64,000 bases of DNA. Source: Panonychus citri (taxonomy: Eukaryota; Arthropoda; Arachnida; Trombidiformes; Tetranychidae). Position 1 is the first letter of the stretch. Every line of letters starts with the position of its first letter. A program made the translations under genes and the position numbers. The notes under the pieces are model-generated. The model saw only the letters and a program-made list of their open reading frames with translations. It searched no databases and was not told where the DNA came from. Of this stretch, positions 1-11,071 are shown piece by piece. Where the stretch lies: positions 1,240,001 to 1,304,000 of the forward strand of contig NW_026515543.1 in assembly GCF_014898815.1 (NCBI RefSeq). Reading direction: 5' to 3'.

Positions 1-420
1 CCAAGTGATTTTGGTTAGTAGAAAATATGAAATTTCCTGAAATCATTACACTATGTAAATTTCAGGGTTAATGTGTTCAGAATTAAATTGAAATTCTCTC
101 TCTTCCTTTCGCGAACTCATGTACTCTCTAGAAAAATATTCTATCTTACCGAGTATAAGCAAATAATAATATTGTGATGGTCATAAAAGGTCAATTACCA
201 TGGTCAATTCTTTACCTGGAGAAAATAAGCTTAAACGCTCAGTGAACTACCTTCTCTGTGAGTCCAAGGTACAGAAAAAAATATAACTCCATAAGCCTCT
301 TACCTCATTGCACTTGAACTCCATGATATTGAAGGTAATCCATGATGACCTTTAGTATTTTCAAGCTTCAACCTGAATTTCCACCCTCAAGTGAACAATT
401 TACTCTTATAATGAATCAAT

Positions 421-483
<63 letters not shown>

Positions 484-1586
484 CAACGATACAGTCTCAA
501 CGAAATTAACATCTAGGTTAGGTAACAATTTCTCGACATTTTTTATGAGAACAGGTAATTTCATTTTATGAAATCAATTATGATTTTTTCTGAGTATCTC
601 TTGAAATTCATTGTACATTCCCATTGAGAATGGTATCTCACTTAATACTATCTAATGTTATACTTTTTTTTTCAAAGTTACAATTAATTCAAATTGAAAA
701 TTAAGCAAATCAACATGCATGAAAGTAATTGAATAAGAAGATTATCTTGAAATGATATTAAGTAATTTCATCATGTAGATAATATAACCATGAAAAATAT
801 AACCCATGAAAATCGTGATATTACCGTGAAGATGACTGAAACAAAAAGTTGAAATGTTCTCATGCGATTTCAAACATTTTAACTTCGTTAAATTTGTTGG
901 GTGCAAATTTTTTTTCACCCTAACAATTAGTGTTAACATTAATACATATTATTAAAGAAAAAGTTTTTTCTTTCTACTTTCAAATTCAATTCAACTCATA
1001 ATTATCACGATAATTATCATGATGTAACCTCCAGGGTGAGTTTAGCATTTTAACTTTTGACTCTGTTAACAATGTTTGATTGTCGAGCTATTAATGGGAG
1101 TGGGAGGTTATGCTTATCAAATCAATTGTTTTGTGTTTAATTGTTGTTTGAACAGAATCTTCCATGGGAAATGTGAATGGTAAAATAGTGAAAGTGATAG
1201 AAAAAAAAGTTCTAATTCAAATTAATCTATAGAATTTTTTTTCTTTTATAAATGATGAAATTATCTACAGAGGGTAATGAACATTTTGTTTTAATTCTTT
1301 GTCTAAGTTTCGCTTGAATTAAATGAAACTTTTAATCGAAATACTTTTTTCTCATAAATTTCGAATTTTTTTTCCTTTTTTTCAATATTCTTATACGAAT
1401 ACAATAAATAGATTCAAATCATCAAAAGATAATACATATTGATCTGATTTTTGAACTTTTCTTTTCTTTTCTTTTTGATAATAGATGAGAAACTAATTCA
1501 ACTCTTGGTTAATTTTAACTATGATGATGATAAAGAATCGATATTCTTTTGACTTGTTGAAGTTCTTATAATACTCTTTTGCTTAC
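1..1586. other. Intron or intergenic DNA downstream of the PLCXD1-like exon
   Basis: No exon-like coding segment with matching splice sites was recognised. The stretch is AT-rich with a pure (CT)n microsatellite at 424-480. Because the exon at 1587-1839 ends in a splice donor, this is probably intron. Confidence 0.5.
424..480. repeat. (CT)n microsatellite
   Basis: Uninterrupted CT dinucleotide run of 57 bases, one of many CT/GA tracts in this window. Confidence 0.95.
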
Positions 1587-4500
1587 CTACGATTTCCTTC
1601 ACTTGTTTCCAGTTCGTGGACAATGTACAAAGCATCGTTTGGATTTACCTTTGACCCAAAAGTGAAGTTCGATTGATTGATTTGTGGCTTGTTAAATAAT
1701 CCAATCCACGTTGTTGGTGTGATCGGTATCGAATGCCAATTAAGCTCTAAGTGACGTTGAGTGAAACTTCGGGAAAACAAGGTAGACCGATCGACACGAG
1801 AAGAGACCGTTAGCCAAACATGAGAATTAGCAGTTGAACCTAAAAGGAAAACAATTATTTCGAGTTGAGTCAGAATGTATTCATAATCCTCATGAAATCT
1901 TCATTCCAGATCCACAGAAACATATGAACCATATTCATATGTACATTTGAAAGTATCATGAAAGGAAAAAAGCTCCACGAGTATGAGAAAAAAAGAATGA
2001 ATTTTAATCATGTCGAAAATATAAATCATAGACCCAGCGGGCTTCAGAATTGGAATAATTTTCTTCAATCTAGAGACTCAAACATTCAATTACCTGTTCA
2101 AACTCAGGTATATATATTAATATCTAAACTAAGAGTAGAAAATGATATAAGCTCTTTACAATTATCAAATTCTGATTTCACGATTATTCAAGATCAAGAA
2201 CTTTTATCCATTAAATTTGGTTTCTCGTTTTTTTTCTCGTTCTTTTTGTAAACATACTTGCAGTTCGATAAATAATCTGAATACATGTAAGCTAATATAT
2301 TTTTTTGGTCACTTAATCATATCATGATAATGGAATCAATTTCATAGTTGATTGATAATAAACAATACAGAAAGTATATCAACATGGTGATGGTTCTTTG
2401 TGTAAATATTATCCTAAACCTTATGAATATTTGTAATTGTTTTTATATTATCAACAGTTGAGTAACTTTCATTACCATTCCCTTTGTTATTTATGCAATT
2501 AAATGAAATCAACGGAATAACCAATTGTTGACCATGTTTATTACCATGTAATAGAATCTGGAAATAGATGATGATGGCGGTGAACTCTGATTAACTTCAA
2601 ACCCTCAGAATGCTCATGTTAAACATGAGAAAATTGAACGTAAATCTTATTATCAACATTTCCATTTATCAAATTGGTGATGTTGATATTTCAAGTGGAC
2701 AATAAGTTCGTAAACTCTGTTTGGCGAAAAAGGAAATTATTAGAAATGGGAAAGAAAATGTTAAAACAATAAATCACAGAAAGAAAATGGTAAACTTTAG
2801 ATAATCCTAATGTTGACCTTTTCCTATTAACCAACTTGTTCGTTTACTGAGAGTTTTCTGTTTCTCAGACATTCAATGCTTCTGGTCATCTGATTGTTAA
2901 CGATAATATTGATTTTTTCAGTAATAACGATTGGAAAAAATGATTTTCATGGTGATTCGTGATATTTAACCTTAAGGTATCATCAAATTCTGATTGAAAC
3001 TTGAATGTAACTTTTGTCTCAAATATAATGAGTTACAAGTTGATCATTTATTATTTAGTTCAACTGAAAATTTTATCACAGTTTTAACAAAAAAGTTCAT
3101 TGGCTTCAAGTTCAAGTTCATTGGGTTTTTTTGAGCCTCTTCATGAGCCTAATTTATGGTGAAAGTTTTAACACTTTACCTTTGCAACTTTAAATTAGAA
3201 AACTTTTTTCTCTCTCTCTCTCTACATTCAATTTGTAATGTACTTTGATTTTACATGAAAAATCAGCAAGTTAATAATAAAGTTCATCATGAATATTTTG
3301 TAACCTTCGGGGTTTGACTTTCATGATGAATTATTATGTAAAGTGAGAGAGAGAGAGAAACTAATGAAAATCTAATCCATATTGAACATTTAATTAACTG
3401 GAATCAAATTTTCGCTAAATTCAATTAGTGTGACAAAATTAAATAAAGTTGATTGTTACATTTATTGTTGGAAGGCCAATAATGAACAAGGAAACTTCAA
3501 TCAATTTTAATAAAGTTATGATTTAATTTTCAATTTTTGTAATTTCAGTTAGTACAGTTGATGAATAAAATAATCAAAATCAATCAATTGAATTAAAATG
3601 TTTTGATACAAATTTTCTAATTCAGGAAATGGAGTAAAAAATAACTCTCATAGGCTGGTCATCAAGTTGTTTGACCAATGGTCGTCAATATATGTGTTTT
3701 ATTTAGGATTGGAAAATGAAAACCATCAACAAAAATAAGTAATGAGGTTAATAGTTACGTCACAATTTGTATCAATATAAAATATCAAAGTGGATTAGTA
3801 GATTGAAAAAGAAGAAAGAAAAAAGTTCTAACCTTATTCGAGTTATCATATATATATATATCTAGTGGAAAATAATTATGAATAAAACATTATCAGAATT
3901 ATCTTTAAACTCGGAAATAAGGAGAGAAATGAGATTTATCAATGTGGAACTTATCAATATACAATCAATATTGGAAACTCAGGTAAACAGGATGAGAAAT
4001 GTTCAGTCTGGAGAGAAAATTTCTGAAAACTTTTTCTTTCTTTTCCTCTTCGCCTAACCTAACCATCCAATGGCACATAAATAATGAATATAAATGCTTA
4101 ATTGGAGACAAACATTGAAGATAAAATCAAAGGAAAACTCAAGAGATTGTTATTGTTTCAAAGATAAAGAAGATGATAAAATAAATTAAGAGAGAGAGAG
4201 AGAGAGAGAGGAGAGTGACACTTGAGATTGAGATTTTGGTTTAAAAATATTCTGTCTACATCATAATCATCCATTCATCAAGTATTAAAGATTAAATTGA
4301 TTCTGAAGAATTGGATGAAAAATTCTGGTTGACATGTTACATATACGTTTATATTATATTGATCTAATCATGTAAACATGAGTGAACGAACCAGATCATC
4401 AACATGATCAGTCTATCACTTAATCTTAGATGATGATAATGTGTACAAAATTATATCTGCTTAAAGTAATTAACATGAAGATACAAATCCATGAGAGTTT

Positions 4501-4738
4501 ACCTTTGGGTTAAATAGTTTTACATCATCACAAATCTTAAATAAACAGACAAAAAGCTTTGATTGAGTAATAACAAATAACGACTGACCAGTGACGATAA
4601 TGATGACCATTGATGGTAACATGAGGAAACAAAGATATACACATGATGAAAATTACCTGAAACTTTAGTTGAAATGGATAACAGAAAAACCATCAGAAGC
4701 AAACTGACCAATACCGATGGGTCAAGAATCATTGTCAT
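1587..4738 (-). CDS. Secreted PLCXD1-like protein, 5' part (two exons; continues beyond the window start)
   Basis: Two exons on the minus strand join in phase. Exon 1 (4738-4657) encodes a short N-terminus with a strongly hydrophobic stretch (LVSLLLMVFLLSI) that looks like a signal peptide, and ends at a GTAATT donor in phase 1. Exon 2 (1839-1587) follows a TTTTAG acceptor, starts in the same phase and ends at GTAAGC in phase 2. It encodes about 84 residues with VWLTVSS, then LELNW and TWIGLF. This resembles the beta-rich N-terminal module before the PI-PLC X domain in arthropod PLCXD1-like proteins. The catalytic domain is not in the window, so the family call rests on this module only. The next exon should lie before position 1. 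Signal peptide and splicing are good; the family name is tentative. Confidence 0.5.
1840..4656. other. Probable intron of the PLCXD1-like gene
   Basis: It lies between two phase-compatible exons. It is AT-rich, with short CT and GA runs near 3209 and 4190. No other coding exon was recognised, though a short one could be missed. Confidence 0.45.
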
Positions 4739-5452
4739 TGATTTTAACCACGTTTTCTGGATATGATTTGGATTATGATGTTTGTTGATTACAAAGGATG
4801 ATAACAAGATGAGGATAAACTGTAAATGGATGACGATGATTATGATGTCAATGGTAAGATAACATTGGAAACAAATGTAATAGTTTTTTTGTTTATCTGT
4901 TTGATGAACAAAAAGATGATTTTTTCCTAAATTGTTACCTGATATCTTTTGCCTTCATCTACCTGTATAATATTATCATTACCTGAGAGAGATATTTACA
5001 AAAGTTATTATTATCTCTGGTGTTATGTACATTATCATTTATTTGAGCTAAAATGTTGATAAAATGGTTTGTTTATCATCAACTTGACAAAAAGAGAGAG
5101 AGAAAATTTTTTTTTTCATCGTCATCATTTTTTTTATGTATTATCCTCAATGATAAAAGTAAATTGTTGATAATGATCATGTTCGTGATGATGATGTTCA
5201 AATCATCATTTCCAATTGATTGTCACTTGATTGTGACTCTCACCTCATTGTGATTCCATTAATCATCCATTATTATTTGCTGATTAATATGATTACTGAG
5301 TAAAAGTTATTATAACGTTATAATGTTATGTTGAATGAAAAGATAAAAGTTCTGATTCAATGTAATAACTTTTCTCTTATTTTTTCGTGATTTTTATTTC
5401 ATGGTGACTTTCAACTTCTATCACTGAATTCCTAAAGTTTCTCATTGATTCA

Positions 5453-5525
<73 letters not shown>

Positions 5526-5653
5526 ATCACAACATTGAAAGTGGATGTCGTAATATTTTACTTGTTTCTTAATGATTATTGAGAAAATCAATCAACAATC
5601 AATCCGGAAACTAGTTGATTTTTTGTAAATTATTTTAATTGTTTAATTTACAT
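4739..5653. other. Intergenic spacer with a long (GA)n tract
   Basis: Between the 5' end of the PLCXD1-like gene and the 3' end of the GPCR gene, both on the minus strand. Apart from the (GA)n at about 5459-5523, nothing recognisable was seen. Confidence 0.5.
5459..5523. repeat. (GA)n microsatellite
   Basis: GA dinucleotide run of about 65 bases, about 130 bp beyond the stop codon of the GPCR gene. Confidence 0.95.
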
Positions 5654-8077
5654 TCATTGTTTAATTAAGCAAGCAGGGTCAAATATTTTACCGTAAATGT
5701 AAGGATTAACACATGAATTTGAGATTGCAAATAAAAATAATACTCCTTGAAGGCGATTATCAACCTGAAAAGCTGATGACCAATCAATTTGATACCATAG
5801 ATGAATGGTAGCATAGGGTGTCCAGCAAATTATAAAAGTCGCAATGATTATGATTGTATCTTTGACAATTTTTGAGCCAATTTTACGCCTTTGACGAGAC
5901 GTTGTTGATTTGATTGTTGCTGCTGTTTTTGTTACTGTCATTGGTACTGATGGTTGGATTGTTGTTCCGCCGGTTGGGTTACTTAAAATACTGAACTTCA
6001 ATGATCCAGTTGATTTACCTGTTCCTTTGGTTGATACTTTATTTGTACCTGGAATAGTTGTAATCATTGTACTAATTGCAATCGATTGATTATCAATATA
6101 ATCACAGCGATTATTGTTAATGTTATTATTATGATTAGTTGTTAAAGTATCACCAAGATTAAGGTGATTAACTTGATAATCATCGTGATTAGTATGGTCT
6201 ATATTTATATTTTCATGGGGATTATCAACCTGATCATAATTGTGGACATCATTTAGATGAGGCTGTTGTTGTTGCTGAGGATGAAGATGCTGTTGATGAT
6301 TAGTTAATCCGTAAGCATCAGAATGCTGACTCTCTGGATTTACGGCTGTACCTAAATCGCCATTTCGAAATACTGATGAATACAGAAAAAAAATACAGAA
6401 TAGAATGAAAATAGTATTCATAGTAAAAAAAAATCTTAATCATGTTATCATCTCCATGGTGATGAATAAATGTTGATCATAAATTCTGAAGATGATTAAT
6501 GTTGGAGTGTAATTCAGATTTAAATTGTAAACAAAAACTGACAGAAAAGTTTCTCAGACTGGAAAATTTTCTCAAATGTTAATCTGATTAAAGTTATACT
6601 ACTAATAATATAAGTTATCAATAATTCATGATAAATTTCATGATGAAAATCGTCTAAATATTATCCTCTCATTGAATTATTTCGTTTTAATATTGAACAT
6701 CCTGGAAGTATTTTCTCCGACTGTATGTTAATCGGATAAAATAAGTTGACGATGGTTTCGAGGAATCTGATATTTATTGAATTTCTCTATCCATTTACAT
6801 GTATTTATTTTTCCATGAAAAACTAAGCAACAACAATAATATCCAATTAACTGAGAAGGTTTGAAATTTTATTGTACCAATTAGTAAACTACTGGTTATT
6901 TTACTCCTATTGAATTGAAAATTATATTAAAAAGTGTCAAATTTCAAGGTAATACAAAACTAATTGTTTACCTTTCTATGATTGTAATTGAATTTCACCA
7001 AAATCACCATTAAAGATACATTGTAAATGTAGATAAACATTGGTCATATATAAGTTTATCAAGGGTCAAGTGAATATGATTAGTTTAAATGATAAGAGAA
7101 ATTAATTACCTGTTAAAAACCTTTGAACCATTTTTCGTCTAATCTTGATACAGATGAAAGTGTAACACAGGGTGATACAAAGTAAAGGCACGAAATAGAT
7201 TATACAGAGACAGAAAATGTTGTACATTCGAAGTTGATCTTCCGTTGCAGCCTTAAAATTGACACATTGGGTAAAAGTCGGAAAATCTTTTGGACTTTCA
7301 ATACGAAAAATGAAAATCTAATGATAGAAAAGGATAAGAAATGATTCAAACTTTGAAATTCTTTTCGAGGTCACTTTCATTTCTAGGAATAACGAATGTT
7401 GTTCAAGATTAAGAAATTTTTAAGGTAAAACTTACCTGTGGAAGTGCAAATATAAAGCTCAATAACCAAGCGCAGATTAGAATTTTTCTTATAAAATTAT
7501 CATAAGTTTGGTATTTAAATGGTGAATAGACGGCGAGTAGACGATCAATCGAGATACATATTAGTACCATTGATGAAAGATAAATACCAAAGACACGATA
7601 AAATTGGAAAAGTTTACACATAAGATTTCCCGCCTTCCAAGAAGCGGTTATTCTCCAGGCGATTTCGGTTGGTGTCATTAATAAGGTTACAATGGCATCG
7701 GCGATGGCCAAATTTAGGAGCAACTTTTCATGTCGAGTTTGGGTGTATCTTTTACGCCAGGCCAGATTATAGACGACGTAAAAGTTTGCCGATCCACCAA
7801 TAGTAAATAAGAAAACATAAAATGACAGTTCAAGCAAATTAACAGAAACCAAATCATGCCAATCTTGGGTTATATTAAATGCCACCGATGGTAATATTGA
7901 ACTTGAATCAATGATTAACGAGGAGGGTGTGATATTTAGATCAAGGTGGAGATCATGGTGAACATGTTGATGATGATGTTGGTGATGATGATGGTGTTGA
8001 TGAGGATAATCATTTAATTGTTGTTGATATAACATTTTTTCATTTGAGTTAATAAATGAATTTGTATCCATGATCAT
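5654..8077 (-). CDS. GPCR of the AKH/corazonin/GnRH-receptor superfamily
   Basis: Three exons: 8077-7436, 7317-7110 and 6372-5654, with phases 0 and 1 agreeing; total 1569 nt, 522 residues. A class A peptide receptor. The N-terminus has a histidine-rich tract (about residues 26-45) and two N-glycosylation sequons. TM1-TM4 are in exon 1; TM3 ends with DRLLA in place of the usual DRY. TM5 is in exon 2, which begins within the stretch PQ-IFIF. A long low-complexity third intracellular loop rich in His, Gln, Asn and Thr precedes TM6 (CWTPYATIHLWYQIDW) and TM7 (LFLFAISNSCVNPYIYGKIF). CWTPY...LWY, the following acidic/Val-Asp segment, and NSC.NP..YG match arthropod adipokinetic hormone, ACP and corazonin receptors. 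Which of the three ligands it binds cannot be told. The tail after TM7 is very short (about 12 residues), so another 3' splice form is possible. Confidence 0.8.
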
Positions 8078-9690
8078 TGAGAGTTAACTGTCGTTGTGTC
8101 TGAATTTTATTTTATAAATCTTAATTTAATCTTAATTTTAACAATAATCAAACTAATCTACTTATTAATCCATTTGATTGTTGTCACATTTAGTAAAGAA
8201 AACTTTAATCATCACTTTGTTGTTTAGTTAATTTAATTATTTCACTTGTCGTGAACATGATAACATCCATCACTATAACTGATTATTGTGATTATTTAAA
8301 ACTTGATTGTTAAGTTGATTATTATTAGAGTTGTGGCTATTTTTCAATGTAATTGGATAAAGTTTAATCGCCGAATGAGACTGAAACATGATTGTACTAA
8401 ATGTTTAATAGTTCGAACTTGACAAGGTTTGTTCAAATTTCGAGAATAGTTGTAACTAAGATTTCCGTGAAAAGAAAAAAAGATTTGTTCATGTCAACTT
8501 AGAATTTATTCAACAATCATGCTCATTAGCTGCATCATTATCAACTCCATCTGCACTATACATTCTGTTATTGATTGAAATGTTACTAAATCTAATCTAC
8601 AGATGACACTAGGTTAACTAACAATCAAGAATCAGCATATTTTAGACAAAAAAACGACAAATTAATTGGCCAATTGACCAAACAATTAACAAAACAATCA
8701 AATGAGCTATCGGTTATTTTGATTTTCTATTAACTAAAGATCATTTTCTATGTCCCTATGAAAACTCAACCCTTTGTATGCAACATATATTAATTGACTG
8801 TCACGACTAACAGACAAAATCTTAGTTCAAAAGGCCAAAAAACAATTAACCAAAGCTAATTATAGAAAATATCAATTAGCACTAATTAACAAAATCAACA
8901 AACAAATAACTGATTCCTACTTGGATTCATTAGAAATCGACAAATATTAGTTGCATTCTCTCTCTCTCTCTCTCTCTCTCTAACGTGTAACAACAAAAAA
9001 ATCGAAAAATAGCAAAAGTGAACCTTAAAATTATATTTACTTTAATTTAATCCTACCGAACCTTATCATAGATATGGTGGACATTTTTGTTTATACAATT
9101 TTGATAGTGACCACTTCACTTTGGTTCTACACCTCTTCAAACAACAACATTCACATCGGTGAGGAATCGACAACGTGGTTTAGATGTCCAAACTGGCCAC
9201 GACTCCATAGAAAACAAAATTAACGTAACAAAAATTCATTGTTATTTCAGTTCCAATTTATCTGTAATGTATATGAATCTAAATCTGTGAAAATATTTAT
9301 TCTTATTCTGTATCAACGCTATAAGCGACAACAATTTCTAAATGTAACAAAGTCACAATCATCCCGATAAGCGTATTTCGATTGGGCTAAAGTGGTGAAA
9401 TAAGAAACTAAAGATCTTTGATAAGAAAAGGCTAAGAATATTAGTTGATGAGTTCACTTTGATTTTGAGCTTTCCATTCAGCATAGATTTCGGCCTTTAA
9501 ATGAGAGAGTTTCCAACAAGATTGGTACTGCTGAAAGATTTTTGAAGTTTTCTTACATAAAAATACCAGCACCTCATGATTCATTTGGCATATTAAATAT
9601 GCAAAGTAAATATGCCATATTTTAACTTTGTTTTAATAATCACCGTTGTTTTATTTTGATGATACTTCGAGAAATCCATCTCGCGCGCTT
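8078..9690. other. Intergenic DNA upstream of the GPCR
   Basis: AT-rich with a short (CT)n at about 8957-8981. No gene was recognised. An open stretch of about 60 codons on the minus strand near 9450-9635 was not identified and may be transposon debris. Confidence 0.4.
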
Positions 9691-9695
9691 AAAAT

Positions 9696-9996
9696 CCTTA
9701 GGTGACCACTGATTACTCAAGTGAATATTATACATTCAGACCCACTTTTCATCGCAGGTCTCTACCCGATCAAGAAATGGTTCGACTTTGAACCTTCTGA
9801 GTAATTCACGAACAATAGATACTCGAAGAGATTACCTTCACGGAAAATATAAGGTATCCATGTTTCTCGCTTCTTAACATGTTCTATTCGTTTAAGGCAA
9901 TTGCAAATAGTTTTTTGACAAACATTGAGAGTTCAAGAGTTGATAGTCGAGGATTAGATTGCACAGTTTGCCTCAGCTCATCAAGATTCAAGGTCA
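9696..9996 (-). pseudogene. Mariner-family transposase fragment
   Basis: Minus-strand translation in shifting frames gives a partial N-terminal HTH-like segment (DELRQTVQSNPRLSTLELS). It is followed by SIVRELLRRFKVEPFLDRV and then ETCDEKWV...NQW. PFLDRVETCDEKWV is the hallmark region around the first catalytic aspartate of mariner transposases, ending in the usual N...QW. Both ends of the gene are missing and there are stops and frameshifts. It abuts a pogo/Tigger-like fragment on the same strand, which suggests a nested or juxtaposed insertion. Confidence 0.7.
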
Positions 9997-10000
9997 TTTT

Positions 10001-10320
10001 TCAACCTAAACTCTTGAACTTGCTAAGAGAACTAGTACTAGCGACAAACGTTTTCAACCCTAAGTTCTGAGCCAATGAAATCGCTTTAGCTTTTATCAAA
10101 TTATCATCAACAGTGTGACTTTTTTGTTCAAGTAATTCAATGAATTCGAAAACCAATGAATCAACAAGATTGTAAAGGTTACTAGATGGACAACGTTAAC
10201 GACGACATAAATTTTCTGTTCTAATCATCGATTGATAAGATTCTTTTTTTGTTTGATCCTCGCTTGTTGACTGACATTGTACTTGGTAGCATGGTCTTGT
10301 TGTTTCATTAAATCTAATTC
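10001..10320 (-). pseudogene. Pogo/Tigger-like transposase fragment (psq and CENP-B type HTH)
   Basis: On the minus strand, 10210-10001 translates to a CENP-B-type DNA-binding domain: a single internal stop near the start, then a helix ending FIELLEQKSHTVDDN, then KAKAISLA and a serine-containing SSLSKFKSLG (family pattern KA..LA...F.AS.GWL..FK). About 30 bp upstream, in another frame, HATKYNVSQQARIKQ fits the psq-type HTH of the same transposases. No DDE domain was found nearby. It is frameshifted and truncated by the adjoining mariner piece. Confidence 0.6.
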
Positions 10321-10657
10321 ATTTATCACTATTCGATGGATACCTCATGTTAATTTACTTTTTCACTGATTAAGAAAAGGGTTAATTTGAACTACGATAG
10401 ATGTCGCCCCATGTCAAAAATACAACACAAGTGGATACACTACTGGATTTGTTAAGATGATGATGATGATAATGAAAAAGAAAAAATTTTGACACCAACG
10501 GGCTAGTCCTTTCCAAAGTATTTATTTTAGATCTTCTGGAAAGGATAAGCCCGAAATCTTTTGAAAAAACAATTGGCGTGAGAAAGGACAAGTGATATAT
10601 TAAAATAATAATATCAGCATCAATTATCTTTAAAATTATCCTTATAAGTCAATAACT

Positions 10658-10715
10658 AGCGGTCCACTCTGGTATCATGATATCAGAAGCGCTGGTGATA
10701 CCAGAGTGGGTCGCT
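10658..10715. repeat. Imperfect inverted repeat (20-bp arms, 18-nt loop)
   Basis: Left arm 10658-10677 and right arm 10696-10715 match at 18 of 20 positions as reverse complements; the core CCACTCTGGTATCA is perfect. It lies next to transposase debris and may be a terminal or foldback part of a decayed element. Confidence 0.75.
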
Positions 10716-11071
10716 TTTATACTACTGTTCGCTAACAATTTAGATAAATTCTCTTGATTACCAATACATAGTTGATTGTAGACAGTAATTTAAATTTTCA
10801 TTTTCATTATTTATCGATTCAAAAGTTGATCTTACGGGTCAGAGATATTTTTAATAGCAAGTTGAAATATAACAACAATTTTACAGTTTAAAACTTTGAT
10901 ATTGATTATTCATCCAAATAATACAACTCAAGACAGAACGAATTTGATTATCAAATAGGTTGGTTGCTCATTTAGTGAATGAAACTATTGTGATCTTGAA
11001 TAATTTACATGATTGATGAATCTCAAATCCTCTAGTGTAGATTAAGTTGTACTTTTTTCGCTTATTTGTCA

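Noticed and set aside
9060..9240. Possible C-terminal part of the mariner fragment
   Set aside because: Neither strand gave convincing mariner C-terminal motifs.
9450..9635. Minus-strand open stretch of about 60 codons with a protein-like ending
   Set aside because: Upstream stop, no clear acceptor and no family match; possibly transposon debris, not supported as a gene.
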